Assembly (NCBI GenBank): GCA_003520545.1
Contig: DOUP01000143.1
Span: 1-23,570, forward strand
From: Maritimibacter sp.
GTDB lineage: Bacteria > Pseudomonadota > Alphaproteobacteria > Rhodobacterales > Rhodobacteraceae
Direction of reading: 5' to 3'
Length of the DNA stretch: 23,570 nucleotides
Shown here: one piece after another, positions 14,575-21,870 of the stretch
Layout of the letters: every line of letters starts with the position of its first letter
How positions within the stretch are numbered: position 1 is the first letter of the stretch
Position numbers and translations under genes: made by a program
The notes under the pieces: generated by a model
Told to the model about the DNA's origin: nothing
Seen by the model: only the letters and a program-made list of their open reading frames with translations
The model's database searches: none

Positions 14575-15951
14575 ATGACAGCTTTTCCCTTTCTCCTGCT
14601 CATCCTCGCGGCAGTCGTCGGATACGCGATCAACCGGGTCGCCGCGCGCGGCATCCGGGATGGTGGCAGCCGGCTTCACTCCATGACGTCTTATCACGGC
14701 ATGTATTCGGCGCTGCTGGTTCTCGTTCCTGTCCTGACCTTCATCCTGGTCTGGTTGGCGCTTCAGGGTGCCGTTATCGACCGTTTGATCATGAGCGGAT
14801 TGCCTGACGGGGTTCTTGACGGACTGGACGGCGGCGGTATCCAGCTGGTTCTGGCGGAAATCAAATCCATCGCCGGTGGCCAGGTTTTCGGAACGCCGGA
14901 AGACTGGAAAATTGCAGCGTCCGAACGGCTTCTGACCACGCGTGAGCGCGCAGATTGGTTGCTGATCGCCCTGGTCGCAGTGATGTCCCTGGCCTTGATG
15001 ATCTTCGCGCGAACCCGGGTGAAAGCCGATTTTCGGGCCCGCCAAGGGGTAGAGGGCATTGTCACGGGGCTGATGATCTTTTGCTCGGTCGTCGCCATTT
15101 TCACCACGATCGGCATCATTGTTTCGCTGTCTTACGAAACCCTGCGGTTCCTGGAACGCGTCCCGCTGAGCGAATTCCTGTTCGGCACCAACTGGGAGCC
15201 GCAAATCCCGCTCCGGGAGGACCAGATCGCTGCTGAAGGTGCCTTTGGCTGGTTGCCGGTCATCCTCGGCACGATCGTGATCACCGTGATCGCCTTGGTC
15301 GTGGCTGTGCCAATCGGGTTGTTCTCGGCCATTTACGTCAACGAGTTCGCCCCCAAGAAACTGCGCACGATCATCAAGCCGTTGCTGGAAATCCTCGCCG
15401 GGGTGCCGACCGTTGTTTACGGTTTCTTCGCGATCCTCGTCGTTGCACCGGCCATCCGGTCCTTTGGACAGTCGCTCGGTCTTGATGTGGCGCCGAACAC
15501 GGCTTTGGCGGCTGGCGGTGTCATGGGGATCATGTTGGTGCCGTTCATATCCTCCTTTGCCGATGACGCCTTGTCCGCCGTCCCGCAATCGCTGCGGGAC
15601 GGGGCGCTTGGCCTTGGCGCGACGCGCGGCGAGATGATGACCACCGTGCTTTTCCCTGCGGCCCTGCCGGGGATCGTCGGTGGTGTTCTCCTCGCCGTCA
15701 GCCGCGCCATCGGTGAAACCATGATCGTGGTGATGGCCGCGGGCCTGATCGCCCGGATGACGATCAACCCACTGGACAGCGTCACCACGGTGACGGTTCA
15801 GATCGTCACGCTGCTGATCGGGGACACGTCCTTTGACAACCCCAAGACCCTGGCCGCCTTCGCCCTGGGCACGATGCTCTTCATTGTCACACTGGGGATC
15901 AACATTTTCGCGTTGAGCTTTGTTCGCAAATACCGCGAAGCTTACGATTGA
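14575..15951 (+). CDS. pstC: Phosphate ABC transporter permease PstC
   Basis: PstC is one half of the inner-membrane phosphate channel. The C-terminal 270 residues are the permease domain, with the EAA-type loop GALGLGATRGEMMTTVLFPAALPGI that docks on PstB, and the conserved EILAGVPTVVYGFFAI. The protein is 458 residues against about 320 in E. coli. The extra length is an N-terminal extension of roughly 150 residues that adds membrane segments (for example FLLLILAAVVGYAI and ALLVLVPVLTFILVWLAL) and a soluble loop. This long form fits the alphaproteobacterial type. The ribosome binding site is weak (AGGG close to the ATG). The gap to pstA is 10 bases. Confidence 0.95.
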   Translation: MTAFPFLLLILAAVVGYAINRVAARGIRDGGSRLHSMTSYHGMYSALLVLVPVLTFILVWLALQGAVIDRLIMSGLPDGVLDGLDGGGIQLVLAEIKSIAGGQVFGTPEDWKIAASERLLTTRERADWLLIALVAVMSLALMIFARTRVKADFRARQGVEGIVTGLMIFCSVVAIFTTIGIIVSLSYETLRFLERVPLSEFLFGTNWEPQIPLREDQIAAEGAFGWLPVILGTIVITVIALVVAVPIGLFSAIYVNEFAPKKLRTIIKPLLEILAGVPTVVYGFFAILVVAPAIRSFGQSLGLDVAPNTALAAGGVMGIMLVPFISSFADDALSAVPQSLRDGALGLGATRGEMMTTVLFPAALPGIVGGVLLAVSRAIGETMIVVMAAGLIARMTINPLDSVTTVTVQIVTLLIGDTSFDNPKTLAAFALGTMLFIVTLGINIFALSFVRKYREAYD

Positions 15952-15961
15952 GGTTCAGACC

Positions 15962-17263
15962 ATGAGCGATATAACAAACAACGCGGATACGCCGCGCATC
16001 GTGACATCGACAGAGCTTGTCGCAGCCTCCCTGAAAAGGCGCCGCAACAAACAGCTTCGCCTGCAAATGGTGGGCATGGGGGCGATCTTCATCGCCTTCC
16101 TCATGCTCTTCATCCTGGTTGGATCGCTGGTGGCAACGGGCTGGCAGGCCTTCACGCAAACCCACGTCACCCTTGAGGTCTTTGTCGATCCCGAGGACAT
16201 TCCCGCCGACCGCCTGCCGCGAGGGGATTTTGACGACACGCTCGAAGCCGCTCTTGGAAGGATGCTTCCCGGTGTGGATATGGAGGATCGCGAAACCGCG
16301 CGCGCCGTTCAGGGTATCCTGTCCAACGGGGCACAGTTCACCCTGCGCGACCGGGTTGTCGCGGACCCTTCGCTGATTGGCCAGACCGTCACCATGAAAG
16401 TGCCAACCTCGGACCCATACGACCAGTTGAACAAGGGCTTGATTGAGCGCGCCACGCCCGAACAGAACCGTCGGGTAAAAGACAACGAAATCCGTTGGTT
16501 TGACACGCTGAAAGAGCAGGGGGCGATTTCCAAGCCTTTCAACCTCGCACTTTTCACCAACGCGGACTCACGCTTTCCGGAGCAAGCCGGTCTGAAGGGC
16601 GCGCTTGTCGGGTCGTTCTGGGCGCTTCTGACCTGTTTCCTGATCTCTTTCCCGCTCGGGATCGGCGCGGCAATCTACCTTGAAGAATTCGCCAAGAAGA
16701 ACAGGATCAGCGACTTCATCGAGGTGAACATCAACAACCTGGCCGCTGTGCCCTCGGTGGTCTTCGGTCTTCTGGCGCTCGCGGTGTTCATTGGCTGGTT
16801 CGGGCTGCCGCGTTCGGCCCCTTTCGTCGGGGGTCTGACCCTTGCGCTCATGACCATGCCGACGATCATCATCGCCACGCGCGCCGCGCTCAAGTCGGTT
16901 CCTCCGTCGATCCGTGAAGCGGCGTTGGGGTTGGGGGCGTCAAAACAGCAAGTCGTGTTCCAGCACGTCCTGCCGCTCGCCATGCCCGGCATCCTGACCG
17001 GGACGATCATCGGGCTTGCCCAGGCACTTGGGGAAACCGCACCGTTGCTCCTGATCGGGATGAACGCGTTCATCACGTCCGCGGCCAGCAGCCCATTTGA
17101 CAGCGCGACCGCTCTGCCGACCCAGATCTTCATCTGGGCAGACAGTCCCGAACGCGGTTTCGTCTCGCGCACCTCGGCCGCAATCCTCGTATTGCTCGGC
17201 TTCCTGGTGCTGATGAACGGCATCGCGATCTTCCTGCGCCAGAAATTCGAACGCCGCTGGTAG
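15962..17263 (+). CDS. pstA: Phosphate ABC transporter permease PstA with DUF3333-type N-terminus
   Basis: PstA is the second half of the phosphate channel. The 433-residue protein has a first membrane segment at about residues 37-58 (GAIFIAFLMLFILVGSLVATG). A soluble insertion of roughly 150 residues rich in charged residues follows, matching the DUF3333 region of proteobacterial PstA. The remaining membrane segments contain the PstB-docking loop EAALGLGASKQQVVFQHVLPLAMPGI. E. coli PstA is about 296 residues. The start at 15962 has GAGG nine bases upstream; an earlier in-frame start at 15920 lies inside pstC. The gene is followed after 18 bases by pstB. Confidence 0.95.
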   Translation: MSDITNNADTPRIVTSTELVAASLKRRRNKQLRLQMVGMGAIFIAFLMLFILVGSLVATGWQAFTQTHVTLEVFVDPEDIPADRLPRGDFDDTLEAALGRMLPGVDMEDRETARAVQGILSNGAQFTLRDRVVADPSLIGQTVTMKVPTSDPYDQLNKGLIERATPEQNRRVKDNEIRWFDTLKEQGAISKPFNLALFTNADSRFPEQAGLKGALVGSFWALLTCFLISFPLGIGAAIYLEEFAKKNRISDFIEVNINNLAAVPSVVFGLLALAVFIGWFGLPRSAPFVGGLTLALMTMPTIIIATRAALKSVPPSIREAALGLGASKQQVVFQHVLPLAMPGILTGTIIGLAQALGETAPLLLIGMNAFITSAASSPFDSATALPTQIFIWADSPERGFVSRTSAAILVLLGFLVLMNGIAIFLRQKFERRW

Positions 17264-17281
17264 AGCGGACGGAGGAACACA

Positions 17282-18082
17282 ATGATGAAAGACAGTATGG
17301 AAACCAAATTGGATGTGGACGCCATGAACGTGAAATTCTCCGCCAGGGATGTGCAGGTCCATTACGGCGACACCCATGCGATCAAGGACGTGTCGGTTGA
17401 TATCCTTGACAATACGGTCACCGCCTTTATCGGCCCGTCGGGCTGCGGCAAGTCGACCTTCCTGCGCACTTTGAACCGGATGAACGACACGATCGACATC
17501 TGCCGGGTTCAGGGCGATATCTATCTTGACGGCATGGACATCTATGATCCGAACATCGACCCGGTTCAGCTTCGCGCCAAGGTGGGCATGGTGTTCCAGA
17601 AACCGAACCCGTTCCCGAAGTCGATTTACGATAACATCGCCTATGGTCCGCGCATTCACGGGCTGGCCAGGAACAAGGCCGAACTGGACGAGATCGTTGA
17701 AAAATCCCTTCGCCGGGGCGCGATCTGGGACGAGGTGCAGGATCGTCTGGATGCACCGGGCACCGGGCTTTCGGGCGGGCAACAACAACGTCTGTGCATC
17801 GCCCGCGCGATTGCAACCGAGCCGGAAGTGCTTCTGATGGATGAACCCTGCTCGGCGCTCGACCCGATTGCGACGGCGCAGGTCGAGGAACTGATCGACG
17901 AGTTGAAAGCGAATTACTCGGTCGTGATCGTCACGCACTCGATGCAGCAGGCGGCGCGTGTCAGCCAGAAGACCGCGTTTTTCCACCTGGGCAACCTCGT
18001 GGAATACAACGACACGAACGAGATTTTCACCAACCCGCAGGACAGCCGGACAGAAAGCTACATCACCGGACGGATCGGCTAA
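17282..18082 (+). CDS. pstB: Phosphate ABC transporter ATP-binding protein PstB
   Basis: PstB hydrolyses ATP on the cytoplasmic face to drive phosphate import and takes part in signalling to PhoR. All ABC ATPase motifs are intact in its 266 residues: Walker A GPSGCGKST, the PstB-typical Q-loop GMVFQKPNPFPKSIYDNI, signature LSGGQQQRLCIARA, Walker B VLLMDEPCSALDP and the H-loop VTHSMQQAARVS. A GGAGG ribosome binding site lies six bases before the first ATG; a second ATG follows at once. phoU starts 14 bases after its stop. Confidence 0.97.
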   Translation: MMKDSMETKLDVDAMNVKFSARDVQVHYGDTHAIKDVSVDILDNTVTAFIGPSGCGKSTFLRTLNRMNDTIDICRVQGDIYLDGMDIYDPNIDPVQLRAKVGMVFQKPNPFPKSIYDNIAYGPRIHGLARNKAELDEIVEKSLRRGAIWDEVQDRLDAPGTGLSGGQQQRLCIARAIATEPEVLLMDEPCSALDPIATAQVEELIDELKANYSVVIVTHSMQQAARVSQKTAFFHLGNLVEYNDTNEIFTNPQDSRTESYITGRIG

Positions 18083-18096
18083 GGGAGCCCAGAATT

Positions 18097-18837
18097 ATGG
18101 TTACGGATCACCAACATATCGCGTCGGCTTTCGACCGCGACCTCGAGTCCGCGCAAGCGATGGTCATGAAGATGGGCGGCCTGGTCGAAGAGGCCATCCG
18201 CGGGGCGGCCAAATCGCTCAAGTCGCGTGACGTGGAACTGGCGGAGAAGGTGCGCAAGGCCGACCGGCAGATCGACGAGCTCGAAGAGCTGATCAACACG
18301 ACCTGCGCGACGATCCTCGCCCTGCGCCAACCGGCGGCGAGCGATCTGCGGACCGTGCTGTCCGTGATGAAGATCGCGGGTAACCTGGAGCGGATCGGGG
18401 ATTACGCCAAGAACATTGCAAAGCGGACTGAAGTGCTCGTGCATATGCAGCCGATCGAAGGGACCTCCAGCGCGGTCAAGCGCATGACCACGGAGGTTGC
18501 ATCGATGCTGTCGGATGCCCTGGATGCCTATATCCGGCGGGATGCTTCGGTTGCCGATGCGGTGCGCCATCGCGATCTGGAAGTCGACCAGATGTATAAC
18601 GCGCTGTTTCGCGAATTCCTGACCTTCATGATGGAAGACCCGCGCAACATCACGGCCTGTATGCACCTGCATTTCATCGCCAAGAACATCGAGCGGATGG
18701 GGGACCACGTCACCTCGATCGCCGATCAGGTCATCTACCTGTCCACCGGGGAACTGCCGGAGGATGACAGGCCCAAGAGCAACACCGAGATTTACACCCC
18801 GGACGCCGGTGACGGGAGCGACGAGGCCGACGAATGA
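18097..18837 (+). CDS. phoU: Phosphate signalling protein PhoU
   Basis: PhoU is a cytosolic helical-bundle protein that represses Pho signalling when phosphate is plentiful by linking PstB to PhoR. The 246-residue protein shows two PhoU repeats. The first has MGGLVEEAIRGAAKSL, EELINTTCATILALRQPAASDLR and LERIGDYAKNIAKR. The second has MLSDALDAYIRRD and the matching IAKNIERMGDHVTSIADQVIYLSTGE near the C-terminus. GGGAG lies upstream of the ATG at 18097. Its last four bases (ATGA) contain the start of phoB, so the two are translationally coupled. Confidence 0.96.
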   Translation: MVTDHQHIASAFDRDLESAQAMVMKMGGLVEEAIRGAAKSLKSRDVELAEKVRKADRQIDELEELINTTCATILALRQPAASDLRTVLSVMKIAGNLERIGDYAKNIAKRTEVLVHMQPIEGTSSAVKRMTTEVASMLSDALDAYIRRDASVADAVRHRDLEVDQMYNALFREFLTFMMEDPRNITACMHLHFIAKNIERMGDHVTSIADQVIYLSTGELPEDDRPKSNTEIYTPDAGDGSDEADE

Positions 18838-19523
18838 GCGCTGACAAACCGCTGGTCCTGCTTGTCGAAGACGAGCCGGCCCAACGCGAAATCCTCCGCT
18901 ACAACCTTCGGTCCGAAGGCTACGAGGTGTCGATGGCCGAGAATGGTGACGATGCCATGGTTCTGGTCGACGAGATCGGGCCGGACCTGATCCTGCTGGA
19001 CTGGATGTTGCCGGGCGTTTCGGGGATCGAAATCTGCCGGCGGATCAAGTCGAAGCGCGAGACGGCGGATATTCCGGTCATCATGTTGTCGGCGCGGTCC
19101 GACGAAATGGACCGTGTGCGCGGGCTTGAGACCGGGGCGGACGACTACATGATCAAACCGTTCTCGGTTCAGGAACTCATGGCCCGGATTCGCACGCAGC
19201 TTCGCCGCACGCGCCCGGTGTCGGTCGGTGAGGCCTTGTCCTACGACGATATCCTGCTGGACGGTGAAACGCACCGCGTGACCCGGGGCGGCGAGGCGGT
19301 GAAGCTCGGACCGACCGAATTTCGTCTGCTGACCACCTTCATGGAGAAACCGGGCCGTGTCTGGAGCCGTGAGCAGCTTCTGGATCGGGTGTGGGGGCGT
19401 GACGTCTATGTCGATACGCGGACGGTCGATGTCCACGTCGGACGGTTGCGCAAGGCACTGTGCAAGAACGGCGGGGCAGACCCGCTGCGCACGGTCCGGG
19501 GCACAGGCTACGCCTTGGGCTGA
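18834..19523 (+). CDS. phoB: Phosphate regulon response regulator PhoB
   Basis: PhoB is the transcription factor that binds Pho boxes when phosphorylated by PhoR. The 229-residue protein has a receiver domain with the acidic pair VEDEP near the start, phosphoacceptor Asp56 (LLDWMLPGVSG) and Lys108 (MIKPF). An OmpR-type winged helix follows (TEFRLLTTFMEKPGRVWSREQLLDRVWG and RTVDVHVGRLRKAL, ending RGTGYALG). It overlaps phoU by four bases and is the last gene of the pst operon. It is separated from its kinase gene phoR by the five genes pstS to phoU. No clear intrinsic terminator follows it. Confidence 0.96.
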   Translation: MSADKPLVLLVEDEPAQREILRYNLRSEGYEVSMAENGDDAMVLVDEIGPDLILLDWMLPGVSGIEICRRIKSKRETADIPVIMLSARSDEMDRVRGLETGADDYMIKPFSVQELMARIRTQLRRTRPVSVGEALSYDDILLDGETHRVTRGGEAVKLGPTEFRLLTTFMEKPGRVWSREQLLDRVWGRDVYVDTRTVDVHVGRLRKALCKNGGADPLRTVRGTGYALG

Positions 19524-19571
19524 AGGCGCTGGTCTTTCAGGATGGGCCCGACTTCCTTTTCGCGTGTAATC

Positions 19572-19587
19572 AGTATTATGTAATACT
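19572..19587. repeat. 16-bp palindrome after phoB
   Basis: AGTATTA-TG-TAATACT has perfect 7-bp arms. It lies 48 bases after phoB and 194 bases before the luxR-type start. With no T-run it looks like a protein-binding site, not a terminator. Confidence 0.4.
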
Positions 19588-19621
19588 CCGACCTCTGCGA
19601 CCCAAGGTTACAGGCGAACGC

Positions 19622-19637
19622 ACCTGACCAAACAGGT
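19622..19637. promoter_or_regulatory. Lux-box-like dyad upstream of the luxR-type gene
   Basis: ACCTG-ACCAAA-CAGGT has the same five-base arms as the Vibrio fischeri lux box, but a 6-base centre instead of 10. It is therefore similar in half-sites only and may not be a true lux box. Confidence 0.35.
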
Positions 19638-19646
19638 CTAACTCGT

Positions 19647-19668
19647 TGCAATCCGCAATGGAATTGCA
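19647..19668. repeat. 22-bp dyad TGCAAT-N10-ATTGCA
   Basis: Perfect 6-bp arms with a 10-base centre, 113 bases before the luxR-type start. The arm spacing is close to that of 18-22 bp operators bound by LuxR-type dimers. Confidence 0.35.
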
Positions 19669-19702
19669 TTTTGAGGCTATCCCTCCGCTTCATCCCATGC
19701 GA

Positions 19703-19715
19703 CACATACTATGTG
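19703..19715. repeat. 13-bp palindrome CACATA-C-TATGTG
   Basis: Perfect 6-bp arms around one base, 66 bases before the luxR-type start. It is the fourth dyad in a stretch of 150 bp. Confidence 0.35.
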
Positions 19716-19781
19716 ACGAGACGACTAAGCCGTGCGGGACAAGAACGCGGCACTGACACTGTTACTGGAAGGCTTACGACG

Positions 19782-20561
19782 ATGCTGGAATTTCTGGACC
19801 AGCTGGTGCGAACCAATTCATTGCAGCACGTGTGGCACCTGCACTGCGTTGCGATGCGTTCTTATGGCTTCGACAGGCTCATCTACGGATACACGAAGTT
19901 CGCGACCCCGAATGGAATCGGCGAGTTGGAAGACGCGCTCTTCCTGACCAATCATGATCCCGATTATTTCAACGATTTCATCAACGGACGCATGTTTCTT
20001 CATGCACCGCTCACACGCTGGGTGCGCGACAACCAGAGCGGATCTTGCTCCTGGGGCACGTTGTGGACCCGGCCTGACACGCTGACGGCCGAGGAGCTCG
20101 ATGTCATTGCGTTCAACCGGCAAATGGGCGTTACCGCAGGCTATACGGTTGCCATTCCGACCTCTTCGCCGAAATCCTACGCGCTCTTCGCCCTGACCGG
20201 CGCACGCGGGAAAAGCCAGGCGGACCTCGACGCGATCTGGGAGGATCATGGGCGCGAAGTCGAGATCATCTGTAACCTGACGCACCTCAAGCTAAGCTCC
20301 TTACCCATTGAAACCAAACGCACAAAACTGTCGAAGCGGCAGATGGAAGCCTTGGAATGGGTCGCGGACGGCAAGTCGAACCAGGACGTGGCGACGATCA
20401 TGGGCGTCTCGGTTCCCACCATTGAAAAGCACCTGCGTCTTGCGCGCGAGAAACTGGGGGCTGAGACGACACCCCAGGCCGTGGCGAAACTGACCTTCCT
20501 CAACCAGATGTACGTTCGGTCCGATGCGGAAATGCTTTTCCTGAACGAAAACAAGGGCTGA
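19782..20561 (+). CDS. LuxR family regulator with autoinducer-binding-like domain
   Basis: This 259-residue protein has a LuxR-type helix-turn-helix at the C-terminus (LSKRQMEALEWVADGKSNQDVATIMGVS, then VPTIEKHLRLAREKLGA). Its N-terminal domain resembles acyl-homoserine-lactone binding domains: FDRLIYGY, an acidic-proline pair in NHDPDYF, tryptophans in the CSWGTLW segment and a glycine-rich GYTVAIPT strand. The start at 19782 has GGAAGG nine bases upstream; the open frame runs further back to 19671 but without a better site. No luxI-type synthase is in the window, so it may be an orphan receptor or its partner may be elsewhere. It follows phoB in the same direction after 258 bases that contain four dyads. 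Confidence 0.88.
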   Translation: MLEFLDQLVRTNSLQHVWHLHCVAMRSYGFDRLIYGYTKFATPNGIGELEDALFLTNHDPDYFNDFINGRMFLHAPLTRWVRDNQSGSCSWGTLWTRPDTLTAEELDVIAFNRQMGVTAGYTVAIPTSSPKSYALFALTGARGKSQADLDAIWEDHGREVEIICNLTHLKLSSLPIETKRTKLSKRQMEALEWVADGKSNQDVATIMGVSVPTIEKHLRLAREKLGAETTPQAVAKLTFLNQMYVRSDAEMLFLNENKG

Positions 20562-20564
20562 AAC

Positions 20565-20581
20565 GCGCCGACAGCCGGCGT
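20565..20581 (+). terminator. Weak hairpin after the luxR-type gene
   Basis: CGCCG (20566-20570) pairs with CGGCG (20576-20580), with a G-T wobble outside, four bases after the stop. TCTCATTTAT follows, a poor T-run, so termination is uncertain. Confidence 0.3.
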
Positions 20582-20694
20582 CTCATTTATGTTGCCGATC
20601 TCGCACAGGTAAGGATTTCCTTACTGGAGGTTTCCCCCCAAATCGCTGATAGTCCTCACGTTCCGTGAGTGGTGGCATTTTGCCTTAGGAACAG

Positions 20695-20730
20695 GGGTAA
20701 GAACCCTGCAATTACAGTGTGTTCTTACCC
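20695..20730. repeat. Long inverted repeat with 10-bp arms
   Basis: GGGTAAGAAC (20695-20704) and GTTCTTACCC (20721-20730) are perfect reverse complements around 16 bases, inside which CTG and CAG could pair again. TACTCTCGGATCTTTA follows on the plus strand, too poor in T for a clear terminator. Confidence 0.55.
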
Positions 20731-20806
20731 TACTCTCGGATCTTTACGTGAACACCTTCGAGCGCAGACACACCCCGCGACATCCGTAACTCGTGACCAT
20801 TGACAA

Positions 20807-20839
20807 CGAAAAACGGCGCGTGATCTCTCACGCGCCGTT
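20807..20839 (-). terminator. Intrinsic terminator of the rpsB-tsf operon
   Basis: The arms AACGGCGCGTGA (20812-20823) and TCACGCGCCGTT (20828-20839) pair perfectly over 12 bp around a 4-base loop. Read on the minus strand the hairpin is followed by TTT and CG, giving a run of five T across the stem end. It lies 38 bases after the tsf stop. Confidence 0.85.
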
Positions 20840-20876
20840 CCTGAACGGAAGCCCCTGCCCCCAATATGGTTTGGGC

Positions 20877-21752
20877 TCAGCCCTGGGCGGCTTTGGCCAC
20901 TTCTGCCGCGAAGTCTTCCTCGGCTTTCTCGATGCCTTCGCCGACTTCCATACGGACGAAGCCGGTGATTTCAGCACCCGCTTCTTTCGCAGCTTCGCCA
21001 ACGGTCAGGTCGGGATTGATGACGAAGGACTGGCCCAGAAGGGTCACTTCGGACATGAATTTCTTCATGCGGCCTTCGATCATCTTCTCGATCACGTTGT
21101 CGGGCTTGCCCGATTCTTTCGCGATGTCGATCTGAACCTGGCGCTCTTTCTCGACCACGGCCGGGTCAAGGTCAGCCTCGGACAGCGAAGCCGGATTGGC
21201 CGCGGCCACATGCATGGCAACCTGTTTGGCGAAGGCTTCGTCGCCGCCCGTGGTGGCCACGAGAACGCCGATCTTGCCCATGCCGTCGGTCGCGGCGTTG
21301 TGGATGTAGGAGGCCACGTTTTCGCCCGAGATGCCAGCCATGCGACGCACGCCCATGTTTTCGCCGATCTTGGCGATGGCATCGGTCACGGTCTCGGCCA
21401 CGGACTTGCCGCCGAGGTCGGCGTTCTGAAGCGCGTCCACGTCAGCCACGTTGATGGCGGCTTCGGCGATCTTGCCGACCATGCCCTGGAATTCGGCGTT
21501 CTTCGCGACGAAATCGGTTTCGGAGTTCACTTCGACCGCGACGCCCTTGCCACCGTCGATGGACACACCGACGAGACCTTCAGCCGCGGTGCGACCGGAT
21601 TTCTTGGCGGCGGTGGCGAGACCCTTGGTGCGCAGCCAATCGACTGCGGCGTCCATGTCGCCGTCGTTTTCGGTCAGCGCCTTCTTGGCATCCATCATGC
21701 CAGCGCCGGTCATTTCACGCAGTTCTTTCACTTGTGCAGCGGTGATCGCCAT
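20877..21752 (-). CDS. tsf: Translation elongation factor Ts
   Basis: EF-Ts exchanges GDP for GTP on EF-Tu in the cytosol. The 291-residue protein begins with the UBA-like domain (ITAAQVKELREMTGAGMMDAKKAL) and has the EF-Tu contact motif SETDFVAKN around residue 80. The two core repeats follow, and the C-terminal helix contains EKAEEDFAAEVAK. AAGGAG lies about seven bases before the ATG. It follows rpsB after 118 bases that hold two tandem hairpins, and it ends before a strong terminator. The order rpsB-tsf is the standard bacterial pair. Confidence 0.98.
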   Translation of the reverse strand: MAITAAQVKELREMTGAGMMDAKKALTENDGDMDAAVDWLRTKGLATAAKKSGRTAAEGLVGVSIDGGKGVAVEVNSETDFVAKNAEFQGMVGKIAEAAINVADVDALQNADLGGKSVAETVTDAIAKIGENMGVRRMAGISGENVASYIHNAATDGMGKIGVLVATTGGDEAFAKQVAMHVAAANPASLSEADLDPAVVEKERQVQIDIAKESGKPDNVIEKMIEGRMKKFMSEVTLLGQSFVINPDLTVGEAAKEAGAEITGFVRMEVGEGIEKAEEDFAAEVAKAAQG

Positions 21753-21797
21753 ATCGGCTCTCCTTCGTGTAAATCGGGGGTCCCCGGTGGGACGGGT

Positions 21798-21822
21798 CCG
21801 AAGGCGGTGTGCCCGCCTTCGG
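21798..21822 (-). other. Second hairpin in the rpsB-tsf intercistronic region
   Basis: CCGAAGGCGG and CCGCCTTCGG pair perfectly over 10 bp around TGTGC. There is no T-run on the minus strand, so it is more likely to mark processing or partial pausing than full termination. Confidence 0.5.
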
Positions 21823-21838
21823 TATCAACTCTGTGACA

Positions 21839-21862
21839 CTCGTCATCTCTCGGGATGACGAG
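21839..21862 (-). other. First hairpin in the rpsB-tsf intercistronic region
   Basis: CTCGTCATC and GATGACGAG pair perfectly over 9 bp around TCTCGG, eight bases after the rpsB stop. No T-run follows. Together with the next hairpin it may protect the rpsB message end or tune tsf expression. Confidence 0.5.
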
Positions 21863-21870
21863 CGTTGAGC

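Larger units (their letters stand above)
20562..20811. other. Hairpin-rich noncoding stretch between luxR-type gene and tsf
   Basis: No gene is seen in the 315 bases between the convergent luxR-type and tsf genes. It holds three strong inverted repeats in a row: GTAAGGA-TT-TCCTTAC (20609-20624), CTCACG-TTC-CGTGAG (20655-20669) and GGGTAAGAAC-N16-GTTCTTACCC (20695-20730). A small GGCA-TTT-TGCC lies at 20674-20684, and CTG-CAATTA-CAG sits inside the last loop. The first and third share the core GTAAG. The tsf terminator ends the stretch. This could be a small RNA or a set of protein-binding sites; no promoter could be placed. Confidence 0.4.

Noticed and set aside
13516..15588. A 690-codon open frame on the minus strand across pstS and pstC
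   Set aside because: It is antisense to two well-supported genes, and its product is rich in Arg, Asp and Gln with no recognisable domain. Such frames arise from GC-rich codon bias.
19751..19765. Pho box before the luxR-type gene, suggested by CTGTTAC
   Set aside because: Only one CTGTTAC unit is present; 11 bases upstream there is no second copy, and PhoB needs tandem units.
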